Shown in pieces: positions 1 to 8,789 of a stretch of 64,000 nt of DNA. Source of the stretch: Muribaculaceae bacterium (GTDB lineage: Bacteria > Bacteroidota > Bacteroidia > Bacteroidales > Muribaculaceae); contig JAGASI010000025.1 in assembly GCA_017621845.1 (NCBI GenBank), forward strand, positions 126,361 to 190,360, in the 5' to 3' direction. Each line of letters opens with the position of its first letter. Position 1 is the first letter of the stretch. The position numbers and the translations under genes were made by a program. A model generated the notes under the pieces. It was not told the origin of the DNA and ran no database searches. It worked only from the letters and a program-made list of their open reading frames with translations.

Positions 1-90
1 CTGGAGTCCTTCGCTCATAACCTTCATGCCATACATAAACAGGCAGACGGCGCCGAGTAATCCCAGAAAATCAAGTAATGAATATTCCAT
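1..90 (-). CDS. Na/Pi cotransporter family protein, N-terminus only
   Basis: Reading leftward from the ATG at 90-88 gives 30 uninterrupted codons to the window edge. The peptide starts MEYSLLDFLGLLGAV and continues CLFMYGMKVMSEGLQ. This is the typical first transmembrane segment of NptA/YjbB-type Na+/phosphate symporters, where a hydrophobic helix is followed by a G-M-K-x-M-S-E-G-L motif. The protein would be an inner-membrane phosphate importer or exporter. Only about the first 5% is visible, so the PhoU-like C-terminal domain cannot be checked. A TAACTTTG promoter box on the same strand at 360-353 fits its transcription, with an unusually long leader of roughly 255 bases. Confidence 0.7.
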   Translation of the reverse strand, partial: MEYSLLDFLGLLGAVCLFMYGMKVMSEGLQ

Positions 91-352
91 ATAGGGAGGT
101 TAGGATAGATTAGTATCGCTCAGTTGTCGAGGAGAGCATAATGATTGGTGACAGATCGGCATGGTGGCAGGCTGGAAATATTGACTGCAGGATTAGAATA
201 CCCGCCGGGGGAATTTTTATAGAATTCAATGTATCCACGTTGGAGATGAGCTGTTTATTATAACAATCAGCCAACATGGAAATATGGCTTTATGACCTAA
301 TTCTATAGATGACCGATGCCTTGATCGGTCTCTGTCTGTTTTTTCTCCGGTG
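91..352. other. Intergenic leader region without genes
   Basis: The stretch between the cotransporter start and the divergent promoters has no open frame of note. It would be the 5' untranslated leader of the cotransporter if the promoter at 353-360 is used. I see no riboswitch I can name. Confidence 0.4.
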
Positions 353-360
353 CAAAGTTA
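353..360 (-). promoter_or_regulatory. Bacteroidota -7 box (TAACTTTG), leftward
   Basis: On the minus strand this reads TAACTTTG, an exact match to the Bacteroidota TAnnTTTG box. It points toward the Na/Pi cotransporter and lies back-to-back with a rightward box at 395-402, so this is a divergent promoter pair. Confidence 0.5.
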
Positions 361-369
361 AAACGATTT

Positions 370-402
370 TTGAAATCGTCCAACAATAATTTATTAACTT
401 TG
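370..402 (+). promoter_or_regulatory. Bacteroidota promoter upstream of the LD-carboxypeptidase gene
   Basis: TTG at 370-372 and TAACTTTG at 395-402 are separated by 22 bases, close to the usual -33/-7 spacing. Transcription would start near 409. This makes the ATG at 484 the sensible start and argues against the upstream in-frame TTG at 370, which lies inside the promoter. Confidence 0.6.
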
Positions 403-483
403 ACCCCGCGACCCATTGTCACCCATGTATCTAAACATGTTTATTCCCATTGTCATCGCCACCACACCCCTAATTCCCGCCCC

Positions 484-1389
484 ATGACACCAACCATCTA
501 CCCACGTCCGCTCCAACCGGGAGACACCATAGCTATATGTTCTCCCGCCGGTCCTATTGCAAGAGACCTTGTCGAACAAGCCGCCGAGGTATTGTCTTCC
601 CAAGGGTGGAATGTGCGTGTAATGCCTCACACCTTTGGACACTGGGGCAACTACTCAGGCACTGACTACGAGCGCTATGATGACCTCGCCTCGGCTCTTA
701 CTGATCCCCACGTGAGAGCCATCATAGCTTCGCGCGGCGGATATGGCACAGTACACATCCTCGACCGGCTCAACAACCTCGACCTCGCTGCTAATCCAAA
801 ATGGATTGTAGGCTTCAGCGATATATCGGCGCTTCATGCCTTGATGAATGTTCACGGCTTAGCTTCAATTCACGCTTCTATGGCCAAACACATCAGACGC
901 GGTGCCGATGACCCTGACAACGCAATGCTGTTTGAAATCCTGCGCGGCAATCACAATGCCGTAACCTTGCCCACGAGTCCCCTCAACCGCCACGGCTCAG
1001 GACAAGGACGACTACGTGGCGGCAATCTTGCCGTCCTCGCCGACCTCATCATGACCCGATATGACATGATGATTCCGGGGTCTGTACTCTTTATCGAAGA
1101 CATAGCCGAACCTATATACAAAGTCGAGCGTATCCTATATCAGCTCAAAATCGCCGGAATACTCGGCTCGCTCAGTGGCCTCATCGTCGGTCAATTTACC
1201 GACTACAGACCCGATAAGTCTTATAACACAATGGAGGATATGATCAGCGACATGGTTTCAGACTATAACTACCCCGTCGCTTTCAACGCTCCTATTGGAC
1301 ATGTCGATCACAACATCCCTGTCATTGAAAATGCCGACGTAACATTGACAGTCTCGCCATCAGGCCCCACTCGACTCATTTATAATTAA
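484..1389 (+). CDS. LD-carboxypeptidase (peptidase S66, LdcA/MccF family)
   Basis: The 301-residue product is a complete S66 serine peptidase, expected to remove the terminal D-Ala from tetrapeptide stems during cytoplasmic murein recycling. The family triad is visible: nucleophile Ser112 in GFSDIS, Glu205 in FIED, and His273 in the APIGHVDHN segment. The start DTIAICSPAGP and the S-R-G-G-Y-G motif near residue 83 are also typical. The open frame extends upstream to a TTG at 370, but that overlaps the promoter and encodes an unlikely His-rich tail, so I start at the ATG at 484. Distinguishing LdcA from MccF-type microcin hydrolases needs a tree; LdcA-like murein recycling is the more likely role. 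Confidence 0.9.
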   Translation: MTPTIYPRPLQPGDTIAICSPAGPIARDLVEQAAEVLSSQGWNVRVMPHTFGHWGNYSGTDYERYDDLASALTDPHVRAIIASRGGYGTVHILDRLNNLDLAANPKWIVGFSDISALHALMNVHGLASIHASMAKHIRRGADDPDNAMLFEILRGNHNAVTLPTSPLNRHGSGQGRLRGGNLAVLADLIMTRYDMMIPGSVLFIEDIAEPIYKVERILYQLKIAGILGSLSGLIVGQFTDYRPDKSYNTMEDMISDMVSDYNYPVAFNAPIGHVDHNIPVIENADVTLTVSPSGPTRLIYN

Positions 1390-1476
1390 CTACCACCCAT
1401 TTTCTGTACTATACTCTTTGATATACCCTCTCTCAATCCCCAACTTTTATCAATACCCGGTTGTTATCAATACATT

Positions 1477-2205
1477 ATGATGAAAAAAATTCTGTCTCTG
1501 CTATTAGTAGCCATCGCTATCACCACCAAGGCCTCAACCTCGGCTGACAGCGCTCAATATCAAGTGCTGTCCCAAAAAGCCGACATGTACGTCTCCAACG
1601 ACCAATGGTCCAATGCCACAGCAATCTACATCACCTTGCTCGAGAAATTTCCCAAACTCGCCTCGGACTATGGCAAAGCCATGACCGTGATGACTCTCGC
1701 CGGTGACACAACAATGGCTGTCGGATACCTGGAGCATGCCACACGCAACCTTGTCAGCCCCGAAGCCGTTTTTGAGTCTATTCGTGGCAACTCGTTCTCT
1801 CTTGGTTATCCCGACATTTACCAGACATTGCTATATCGCTGCCGCGAAGCATATCCGTGGCTCGCTCGCATTGTTGACCGTTCTCTGCTATCCTACTACA
1901 TCTTCCGCAATAATGGCCCGTTAATCGTCCAATTTGCCCGGGCCATGCTCGACGGACTCCCTTCGTCGATTCATTACAATCGCATCCTCGCCAATGGCCT
2001 GATGCTCTGTGGCGACACTTCTGCGGCAATAGAAACCTGGAAAAAGATACTTGTTATAGACCCTCAGAATTACGCTACAATTCTTGACCTCGCCAACTAT
2101 TACCTCAGTGTCGGCAACCTTGACGCTTCATTGCCCTACTTCCGCCAAGCCTATGATATTTACCCAACACCCTATGTCGCAAAAATTTTGAACAGGGGCA
2201 AATAG
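1477..2205 (+). CDS. Exported TPR-repeat protein
   Basis: This 242-residue protein has a cleavable-type signal peptide (MMKK, hydrophobic core, then KASTSA). The rest is helical and resembles tetratricopeptide repeats: one around residues 30-95 (YVSNDQWSNATAIYITLLEK) and a clearer pair at about 165-235, where 'GDTSAAIETWKKIL' is followed by 'GNLDASLPYFRQAYDIYP'. It is probably periplasmic and involved in protein-protein contacts; no enzymatic motif is seen. It lies 87 bases downstream of the LD-carboxypeptidase gene on the same strand, so the two may be cotranscribed. It converges on uvrC with a 60-base gap and no obvious hairpin. Confidence 0.8.
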   Translation: MMKKILSLLLVAIAITTKASTSADSAQYQVLSQKADMYVSNDQWSNATAIYITLLEKFPKLASDYGKAMTVMTLAGDTTMAVGYLEHATRNLVSPEAVFESIRGNSFSLGYPDIYQTLLYRCREAYPWLARIVDRSLLSYYIFRNNGPLIVQFARAMLDGLPSSIHYNRILANGLMLCGDTSAAIETWKKILVIDPQNYATILDLANYYLSVGNLDASLPYFRQAYDIYPTPYVAKILNRGK

Positions 2206-2265
2206 GTACAAGCTATGCAGTTCACCTCTCGTCAATTGTAATTTGTCCCCTGCACACTACCACTT

Positions 2266-4077
2266 TCACTTTTCCAGCGCATTCTTGACCAGGCGTGCTT
2301 TGGCCGGCCCGATTACTGCAGCAACCTCCTGCAGTGGGGCTTTTTTTATCCCGGCCACCGACTTGAAATGTTTTAATAATATATTGGACGTCTTTGGCCC
2401 AATGCCCTTAATACCATCTAACTCACTAATAATCTGTGACTTAGACCTCAAATCACGATGGAACGTGATACCAAATCGATGAGCCTCATCTCTTAGCGCC
2501 TGGATAACTCTCAGTGTCTCAGAGGTTTTGTCTATATACAATGGCAATGAGTCTCCCGGAAAGTAGATTTCCTCAAGACGCTTGGCAATACCCACCACCG
2601 GCACCGTTCCTCTAAGCCCGATTTCTTCAAGGGCCTCGACTGCTGCACTCAGCTGGCCTTTACCTCCATCCACCACAATAAGCTTGGGCAATGACTCGCC
2701 CTCCTGCATCATGCGCGTATAGCGACGCGTCAGCACTTCCTTCATGGAGGCAAAATCATCGGGCCCGACCACCGACTTGATTTTAAAATGGCGATAGTCC
2801 TTTTTGGACGGCTTGGCATCACGAAATACCACACACGATGCTACCGGATTAGTTCCCTGGATATTTGAGTTGTCAAAGCACTCTATATGGTCGGGTAATT
2901 CAGGAAGGTGGAAGTCTCGCTGTATGCGCTCAAGCAACCGGCGTGTTCGCTCCTGAGGATCATGTTTGGCCAAATGTTTAAGATCATCAATGCGCTGTTG
3001 ACGGGCATTTTGCTGAGACACCTCAAGTAGCTTGGCTTTATCGCCTCGACGTGGCAACGTAAACGTTATGCCGGGCATATCTACATCAGGAAGCATCTCC
3101 ACCACAACCTCGCTATACTGCACACCGAGCGAAGTCCCCACTTCATCGATAGCATAGGATAGTATATCGGCGATGCTTTCATCAAGCCTACGCTTATACC
3201 TCAACGTCACCGACCGTACTACCGCGCCTCGTCTGACATGCATGTAGTTGACATAAACTTCATCGTTACCCTCGCTGTCATCAATCCCAAATACATCAAT
3301 CTCGTCGATAGTCTGAGACACAATGACCGAGCGTGACCGATAACGCGCTATCAAATCCCATTTCTCTTTTATATCCTGAGCCTCCTCAAACTTTAGCCGA
3401 GAGGCAAGTGACTCCATTTCGTCCTTAAGATGGTCCATCAACTCGCGTAATTCACCCCTAAGTATTTGCTTGATGCGCTCGATATATGTGGCATATTCAT
3501 CGACTGAGATAGCCCCGGTACAACATCCACGACATTTGCCGAGATGATAGTTGAGACACAGACGCCCCTTGCCTCGCCTCAGATATTCGGGCGTGATGTT
3601 CAATCGACATGTACGCACCGGATATAGCTCAGCTATCAGTTCAAGCACAGTTTTAGCTACTGCCTGATTGGTATATGGACCATAATATCGTGAACCATCT
3701 TTTACATGATCACGCGTGAGAAACACCCGGGGATACAACTCGTTGGTCACGACAATCCAGGGATAGGACTTGTCATCTTTAAGTAGTACATTATAACGGG
3801 GCTGATGTTCTTTAATCATCGAGTTTTCGAGATTAAGAGCATCTTGCTCGGTAGGTACAACGATATAACTCATATCAGCAATGGCACGCACCAGAAGATT
3901 GGTCTTCAACGAGTCATGGGTGCGATTAAAGTATGAGGACACCCGTCGCTTAAGGTTTTTAGCCTTACCGACATATATAATCCGCCCTCCGGCATCATAA
4001 TAAGTATAAACGCCGGGGGTATCGGGCAGAAAAGATATTTTCTCCATCAACTCTGGAGATTTATCGTGCATGGACAT
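2266..4077 (-). CDS. uvrC: UvrABC excinuclease subunit C
   Basis: The 603-residue protein is full length for UvrC, which makes both incisions in nucleotide excision repair. In order: a GIY-YIG nuclease domain (about 20-98; GVYTYYD and IIYVGKAKNLKRR, with Arg43 at the catalytic position), a UVR motif that contacts UvrB (about 205-240, LASRLKFEEAQDIK), the RNase H-like second nuclease domain (starts with ECFDNSNIQG), and a C-terminal helix-hairpin-helix pair (LDGIKGIGPKTSNILLKHF). It starts at the ATG at 4077; a second ATG lies two codons in. No clear promoter box is seen directly upstream. The + strand here is C-rich although the gene is on the minus strand. Confidence 0.97.
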   Translation of the reverse strand: MSMHDKSPELMEKISFLPDTPGVYTYYDAGGRIIYVGKAKNLKRRVSSYFNRTHDSLKTNLLVRAIADMSYIVVPTEQDALNLENSMIKEHQPRYNVLLKDDKSYPWIVVTNELYPRVFLTRDHVKDGSRYYGPYTNQAVAKTVLELIAELYPVRTCRLNITPEYLRRGKGRLCLNYHLGKCRGCCTGAISVDEYATYIERIKQILRGELRELMDHLKDEMESLASRLKFEEAQDIKEKWDLIARYRSRSVIVSQTIDEIDVFGIDDSEGNDEVYVNYMHVRRGAVVRSVTLRYKRRLDESIADILSYAIDEVGTSLGVQYSEVVVEMLPDVDMPGITFTLPRRGDKAKLLEVSQQNARQQRIDDLKHLAKHDPQERTRRLLERIQRDFHLPELPDHIECFDNSNIQGTNPVASCVVFRDAKPSKKDYRHFKIKSVVGPDDFASMKEVLTRRYTRMMQEGESLPKLIVVDGGKGQLSAAVEALEEIGLRGTVPVVGIAKRLEEIYFPGDSLPLYIDKTSETLRVIQALRDEAHRFGITFHRDLRSKSQIISELDGIKGIGPKTSNILLKHFKSVAGIKKAPLQEVAAVIGPAKARLVKNALEK

Positions 4078-4203
4078 GAGTTATCGAGTAGTGAGTATTG
4101 AATAATGGGACCGCCGACACGGGGCTCAAGACACTCCCGTTATGGCGACTTCGCTGATACGAGACTATAAGACTACAGGTGTCTATTAACTCATCTTTAT
4201 AAC

Positions 4204-4233
4204 AAATCAGGCGTCCCGTCGGACGCCTGATTT
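4204..4233 (-). terminator. Rho-independent terminator of apt
   Basis: A perfect 13-bp stem (AAATCAGGCGTCC with its complement) closes a 4-base loop, just downstream of the apt stop codon in the minus direction. The T-tract is short. Confidence 0.7.
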
Positions 4234-4249
4234 CATAAATAATATGTAA

Positions 4250-4768
4250 TTAATATACAATTAACGACGAAACCTCAGCGTCAGCCGGGAGCTTGGAACG
4301 TCCACCAAGAGCGGCAAGCTCAATGATAAAGTTTATATAGATTTTCTTGGGATTAAGACTCTTGACCAACTCATATGCAGCAGCCATAGTACCACCGGTA
4401 GCAAGCACGTCATCATGGAGCACCACAATATCATCGGGTCCGATGGCGTCACGATGGATTTCAATCACATCCTTACCATATTCCTTATCATACTCGGCAC
4501 GTATGGTATCAGCCGGGAGTTTTCCGGGTTTACGGGCAGGGACAAAACCGGCTCCCAGCTCAAACGCCAGAATAGAACCGCCAATAAAGCCACGGGACTC
4601 TATCCCCACCACTTTGGTGACACCCTTGTCCCGATAAAGTTGAGATAAATCCCAACCGATAATGTGAAGAGCTCGGGGGTCCTTGAACACTGTTGTGAGG
4701 TCTTTAAAAACAATTCCCTTGGAAGGAAAATCATAGACATCACGGATTTTTGACTTGATGTATTCCAT
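4250..4768 (-). CDS. apt: Adenine phosphoribosyltransferase
   Basis: The 172-residue product is normal size for APRT, the purine-salvage enzyme that makes AMP from adenine and PRPP. The N-terminal IRDVYDFPSKGIVFKD segment is characteristic of APRT. The PRPP-binding loop is at residues 116-127 (VLHDDVLATGGT), and the R-G-F substrate motif is near 59-61. It sits between mnmG and uvrC on the same strand but is set apart by a strong terminator downstream and a 271-base spacer upstream that carries a parS-like palindrome, so it is probably its own transcription unit. It starts at the ATG at 4768. Confidence 0.96.
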   Translation of the reverse strand: MEYIKSKIRDVYDFPSKGIVFKDLTTVFKDPRALHIIGWDLSQLYRDKGVTKVVGIESRGFIGGSILAFELGAGFVPARKPGKLPADTIRAEYDKEYGKDVIEIHRDAIGPDDIVVLHDDVLATGGTMAAAYELVKSLNPKKIYINFIIELAALGGRSKLPADAEVSSLIVY

Positions 4769-4818
4769 ATCTAAAAATAGGGTTAAGTAATTGATTCTTC
4801 ATTTATTATATTGCTAAT

Positions 4819-4834
4819 TGTTCCACGTGGAACA
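4819..4834. other. parS-like centromere site (ParB binding)
   Basis: The sequence TGTTCCACGTGGAACA is a perfect 16-bp palindrome. It matches the broadly conserved bacterial parS consensus TGTTnCACGTGnAACA at every fixed position. Four further bases on each side also pair, making a 24-bp perfect palindrome (4815-4838). It lies in the apt-mnmG spacer, outside any gene. parS sites load the ParB clamp for chromosome segregation and cluster near the replication origin. A second match lies at 9694. Confidence 0.85.
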
Positions 4835-5039
4835 ATTAATTGTCGTTTATGTTACACACTGTCAGCCGACACTTATTCATCCTTAGGCAACTCGGCATTT
4901 TAACACCCTCAGGACAACACTCTCGACCATATCCTCGTTTTTGCTCTCGTCTATAACCTCGATACACCATCGACATTATTTCGGTTAGCATCGATTCTTA
5001 TAATCATCTCAGCTGACAGAAGGCGGTTATCACCACGCT

Positions 5040-6917
5040 CTATCGCCCCAGCAGTAATAAGAGGATATTGATATCCGAGGGCGAGACTCCGGGTATACGG
5101 CTGGCCTGGGCTATGGTCGTAGGTTTGATCTTAAGTAGTTTCTGTCGAGCTTCGGTACTTAACGAGGTCAACGACATGTAGTCATAGTCGGGGTTAAGTT
5201 TAATATCTTCGAGCCGATGGATTTTATCTGCTATAGTGCGTTCTCTAACGATATAGCCTTCATATTTAAGCAATATTTCAGCCGCTTCTATAATTTCGTC
5301 ACGTCGGTCTACAGGGAGATGGTCGACAACCTTGGCAAGCTTGGGTATATATGGCACAAGATCTTTTATCGTGAGCTGAGGTCTCAGTATAAGGTCTCTC
5401 AACTTGACACCCTGTCTGAGTGGTTCCAGACCTTTCTTTTCCATCAGCTCGGCAACCTGTGAGGCCTTAACCGATGTGACGATGGCAAGTTGTATGATAT
5501 TATCACGTAGCTGTCGTTTTTCTTCGGTCAACTTATAGCGGCGCTCATCAACAAGTCCAAGTTCATATCCAAGAGGTGTCAATCTCATGTCAGCATCATC
5601 CTGACGTAAGAGTATGCGGTGTTCGGCACGTGATGTAAACATTCTATAGGGCTCATCCACACCTTTGGTAATAAGGTCGTCAATAAGCACCCCTATATAG
5701 GCCTGATCTCGTCCGAGTATAAGCCGACGTTCTCCTTTCAGGCTCAGTGCAGCATTGGCTCCGGCAACCAGTCCTTGTCCCGCCGCTTCTTCATATCCGG
5801 TCGTACCGTTTATCTGTCCTGCAAAGTACAGTCCTCCGATAATTCGGGTCTCGAGTGTCTTATTTAATTGGGTCGGATCAAAAAAGTCGTACTCTATCGC
5901 ATATCCGGGACGATAAATCTGAACATTTCTCAGAGCCGGAATAGTCTGTAATGCCTCTATCTGTATATTGATCGGCAACGATGAACTGAAACCATTGAGG
6001 TAGTATTCCTGAGTATCTTCTCCCTCGGGTTCAAGAAAAAGGTGATGGGAATCTTTGTCTGCAAATGTTACAATCTTTGTTTCAATCGAGGGACAATAAC
6101 GAGGACCGATACTCTGTATCTGTCCATTATATAATGGGGAATCGGGGAGTCCACGACGCAGGATTTGGTGGGTCTCGATGTTGGTCATGACTGTGTAGCA
6201 AGGTCTCTGACTGAGCTCTCGTTCTACTTCAGGAAGATAGGAAAATTTATGGAAGTCATCATCTCCATCCTGACGCTCGACAAGTGACCAATCGACCGAG
6301 CGTCCATCAATACGCACCGGCGTACCGGTCTTCATACGGTCGGCCTTGAAGCCCAGGCTCACAAGCTGCTCGGTAAGGCCATGAGAAGATGGCTCGGCTG
6401 TACGGCCTCCTTCTATCATGGTACGACCTATATGCATAAGGCCATTGAGAAATGTCCCATTGGTGAGTACTACTCTATCGGCCTTGAAATGAGCACCGTT
6501 AAGGGTCCTAACTCCTTTGACTTTACGGTCTTCAATATCAAGAGATACTACCGAGTCTTGCCACATGTCGAGACAGGGCATATTCTCGAGTATATGTCGC
6601 CATGCTGCCGAAAATTTCATGCGGTCACTCTGGGAACGTGGACTCCATACGGCGGGCCCCTTGGAACGGTTGAGCATCCTGAACTGAATAGCCGTGCGGT
6701 CGGTAACTATACCTGTACATCCGCCAAGAGCATCTATCTCTCTGACTATTTGTCCTTTGGCAATGCCTCCTATAGCCGGATTACAGCTCATCTGCGCGAT
6801 TTTGTTCATATCCATAGTTATGAGCAAGGTCGACGCCCCCAGTCGAGCTGAGGCCGCAGCAGCTTCACATCCGGCATGACCGGCACCTACAACTATAACG
6901 TCATAGTTAAATTTCAT
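5040..6917 (-). CDS. mnmG: tRNA uridine-5-carboxymethylaminomethyl modification enzyme MnmG (GidA)
   Basis: The 625-residue flavoprotein works with MnmE to make (c)mnm5U34 in certain tRNAs. The N-terminal FAD-binding motif GAGHAGCEAA is at residues 11-20. The family hallmark CNPAIGGIAKGQIVREID follows near 45. A second nucleotide-binding region (GGLYFAGQINGTTGYEEAAGQG) is near 365-388. The C-terminal helical domain ends with an 'RIPGVSPSDI' segment used for MnmE and tRNA contact. Length and motif order are standard. ybeY lies just upstream on the same strand with a 67-base gap, so the two are probably cotranscribed. The position beside a parS site agrees with the frequent origin-proximal placement of gidA. 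Confidence 0.97.
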   Translation of the reverse strand: MKFNYDVIVVGAGHAGCEAAAASARLGASTLLITMDMNKIAQMSCNPAIGGIAKGQIVREIDALGGCTGIVTDRTAIQFRMLNRSKGPAVWSPRSQSDRMKFSAAWRHILENMPCLDMWQDSVVSLDIEDRKVKGVRTLNGAHFKADRVVLTNGTFLNGLMHIGRTMIEGGRTAEPSSHGLTEQLVSLGFKADRMKTGTPVRIDGRSVDWSLVERQDGDDDFHKFSYLPEVERELSQRPCYTVMTNIETHQILRRGLPDSPLYNGQIQSIGPRYCPSIETKIVTFADKDSHHLFLEPEGEDTQEYYLNGFSSSLPINIQIEALQTIPALRNVQIYRPGYAIEYDFFDPTQLNKTLETRIIGGLYFAGQINGTTGYEEAAGQGLVAGANAALSLKGERRLILGRDQAYIGVLIDDLITKGVDEPYRMFTSRAEHRILLRQDDADMRLTPLGYELGLVDERRYKLTEEKRQLRDNIIQLAIVTSVKASQVAELMEKKGLEPLRQGVKLRDLILRPQLTIKDLVPYIPKLAKVVDHLPVDRRDEIIEAAEILLKYEGYIVRERTIADKIHRLEDIKLNPDYDYMSLTSLSTEARQKLLKIKPTTIAQASRIPGVSPSDINILLLLLGR

Positions 6918-6984
6918 ATATCATTGATTTTCACTTGTTTAGATGTATTCTCACCTTATCATCAAGCGATATTCTTTATTGGGG

Positions 6985-7428
6985 TTATTGTGTTTTAAGT
7001 GCTTGCAACATAGCAAGTGCTTGATTTTCATACTCTTCCATAATCTCACGCTCTCCGGGACCTTTGTCATTTATTCCACACAGATGCAACAGTCCATGTA
7101 CAATAACACGTTGCAACTCAGTAGTATAATCAACGCCGAGGCCCTCGGCATTGGAACGGACCGTATCAAGTGAAATAAACATGTCACCGCTTACGGTATG
7201 ACGCTTGCTATAGTCAAATGTTATTATATCAGTATAATAGTCATGTCCAAGAAATTCTCTATTAACCTCAATGATACGCTTGTCATCACAAAAAACATAT
7301 GTCAGGACTCCGGGAGCTCTCCCATGAGCCATGGCGACCTGCTTAAGCCATGCCTTCATCAAATCTCTGTCCAATAATGGCATACTGACATTCTCGGTCA
7401 ATAATTGTATTTCGTAATTCATAAACAT
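6985..7428 (-). CDS. ybeY: Endoribonuclease YbeY (rRNA maturation factor)
   Basis: The 147-residue protein is a UPF0054/YbeY metalloprotein acting in 16S rRNA 3'-end maturation and ribosome quality control. The family core is visible: DIITFDYS near 67, GDMFISLDTVR near 81, then the metal motif HGLLHLCGIND at 111-121. His111 and His115 are present, but the usual third His (HGxLHLxGYDH) is replaced by Asp121. I believe this replacement is common in Bacteroidales rather than a lesion. Start at the ATG at 7428; a second ATG two codons later is equally possible. Confidence 0.93.
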   Translation of the reverse strand: MFMNYEIQLLTENVSMPLLDRDLMKAWLKQVAMAHGRAPGVLTYVFCDDKRIIEVNREFLGHDYYTDIITFDYSKRHTVSGDMFISLDTVRSNAEGLGVDYTTELQRVIVHGLLHLCGINDKGPGEREIMEEYENQALAMLQALKTQ

Positions 7429-7462
7429 TACTGATAAAAACCTATTCAGGGAAGTTAACCAA

Positions 7463-7470
7463 CAAAATTA
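7463..7470 (-). promoter_or_regulatory. Possible -7 box (TAATTTTG) for ybeY-mnmG
   Basis: The minus strand reads TAATTTTG, fitting TAnnTTTG, about 35 bases before the ybeY ATG. No well-spaced TTG box is found upstream, so this is tentative. Confidence 0.35.
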
Positions 7471-7528
7471 AAAAAAATTTCCCAAACCCCATCACACTCC
7501 AATCAGAAAAAGTAACACCTGAAAAAGC

Positions 7529-7570
7529 AGAGAGGTTAACAGAGAGGTTACAGAGGGGTTAACAGAGTGG
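7529..7570 (+). repeat. Short tandem repeat, about 3.5 copies of a 12-base unit
   Basis: Units AGAGAGGTTAAC, AGAGAGGTTAC and AGAGGGGTTAAC follow each other directly, then a partial AGAGTGG. Period is 11-12 bases. It is non-coding; function unknown. Confidence 0.7.
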
Positions 7571-7939
7571 CTGGTGTGACGGCTTGGATCAATGAGTGTC
7601 TTCCCCAAAAAATTCAGATTTATCAATCGGTTCACTCCATCATCGGAAAAAATTAACATTACCACACCGACCAAACATCATTGCCCTTTAATCACATCGG
7701 AGGGCGAAGGTAAAACACAAAATGAACATAATTTTCTACTTCGACAAAAATTAATTAAATAACAATCGAGACATTAATCAATGATTAACAACCTTTTATA
7801 TTGAAAAAACAGGTATTTAAAGCCCCTGAGATTTGCATGAAAGAATGTTTCCGCTCACCTATAAGGATATTTAAAAGCCATAGTGTTAAATTCTATTTAC
7901 CCATGTTAAATTATCTTTGATTTTATAGATGCGATTTTC

Positions 7940-7973
7940 TTGTAGTATATTTTACCAAAATTTAGTACATTTG
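7940..7973 (+). promoter_or_regulatory. Bacteroidota promoter for the glycosyltransferase locus
   Basis: TTG at 7940-7942 and TACATTTG at 7966-7973 match the -33 and -7 elements with 23 bases between. It lies about 42 bases before the first ATG at 8016 and would drive the LPS-core-like gene cluster. Confidence 0.55.
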
Positions 7974-8015
7974 TAGGTTATAGTAAAAACGACACCCAAA
8001 ACCAATCAATCGGTT

Positions 8016-8777
8016 ATGAACAGCATCTCAGCTACAATCATTACATATAACGAGGAAACAAATATCGAGCGTTGCCTTAACTCACTTATCGGCATTGCCG
8101 ACGAGATAATAGTTGTAGACTCAGGTAGCGCCGATGCCACAGTACAAACATGTCAACGATGGGGATGTCGCGTCAGCCACCGACAATTCAGCGGCTACGG
8201 ATCCCAACGTCAATGGGCGACCTCACTGGCATCACACACCTACATCCTTGCAATCGACGCCGACGAATGTCTCAGCGAGGAACTCAGACAACACATCATC
8301 AACCTCAAACATCATGGCCTCGAACAACACCGTGTCTACAGGATGCAAGTAGCCGAATACTATTGGGGTAATCTCGTCACACATTGCCCGATTGACTCCA
8401 AGCCCAAGATACGACTGTTCAATCGTCGATATGCTCAATGGAATATGAGCGACTTAGGAGAACAAGTCACATTTCCCGAGTCTCTAAGACCTGTCACACT
8501 CGATGGCAAACTACTCCATTATCGAGCCGCCGACTACGACGAATTCTGCCGCAAAGAAGACCTTCGCTCAGCACTCCAAGCCCAAGGTATAGCCAACTCC
8601 CAAAACAAAATAAAACCCTGGACACCAAGGATTAAAGCATGGGCCAAATACTATAACATGATGGTATCCCGCCGAGCCTGGGCCGATGGACCCATCGGAC
8701 GCCTCATTGCACGACGCGTCGCCCTCTCCACCTATAAAGCGTGGTCTATGGCACGCCAAAAAAAATCTCAACAATAA
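8016..8777 (+). CDS. Glycosyltransferase family 2 (WaaE/KdtX-like)
   Basis: The 253-residue protein begins with a GT-A nucleotide-sugar fold: ISATIITYNEETNIERCLNSL, then DEIIVVDSGSADAT. The metal-binding DxD is at 81-83 (IDADE). This layout matches the short GT2 enzymes of LPS inner-core assembly (WaaE/KdtX type), which act on the cytoplasmic face of the inner membrane. There is no transmembrane segment, but the basic C-terminus (RRVALSTYKAWSMARQKKSQQ) suggests peripheral membrane contact. It is the first gene of a co-directional cluster; the next begins 12 bases downstream. The sugar transferred cannot be told from sequence. Confidence 0.88.
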   Translation: MNSISATIITYNEETNIERCLNSLIGIADEIIVVDSGSADATVQTCQRWGCRVSHRQFSGYGSQRQWATSLASHTYILAIDADECLSEELRQHIINLKHHGLEQHRVYRMQVAEYYWGNLVTHCPIDSKPKIRLFNRRYAQWNMSDLGEQVTFPESLRPVTLDGKLLHYRAADYDEFCRKEDLRSALQAQGIANSQNKIKPWTPRIKAWAKYYNMMVSRRAWADGPIGRLIARRVALSTYKAWSMARQKKSQQ

Positions 8778-8789
8778 ACACGCCACGTC

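Larger units (their letters stand above)
7429..8015. other. AT-rich intergenic region between divergent ybeY and glycosyltransferase genes
   Basis: There are 587 bases without a credible gene. An open frame of 60 codons on the minus strand (7492-7674) has no recognisable character. The region holds a possible leftward promoter (7463-7470), a short GTTAAC-containing tandem repeat (7529-7570), and a rightward promoter (7940-7973). The 7680-7960 part is very AT-rich. I see no good DnaA boxes here. Confidence 0.6.

Noticed and set aside
7065..7078. TTATTCCACA as a DnaA box
   Set aside because: It has an extra base relative to TTATNCACA and lies inside ybeY, with no neighbouring boxes.
7492..7674. 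60-codon open frame on the minus strand in the ybeY upstream gap
   Set aside because: It overlaps the tandem repeat, lacks any recognisable domain, and has composition unlike neighbouring genes.
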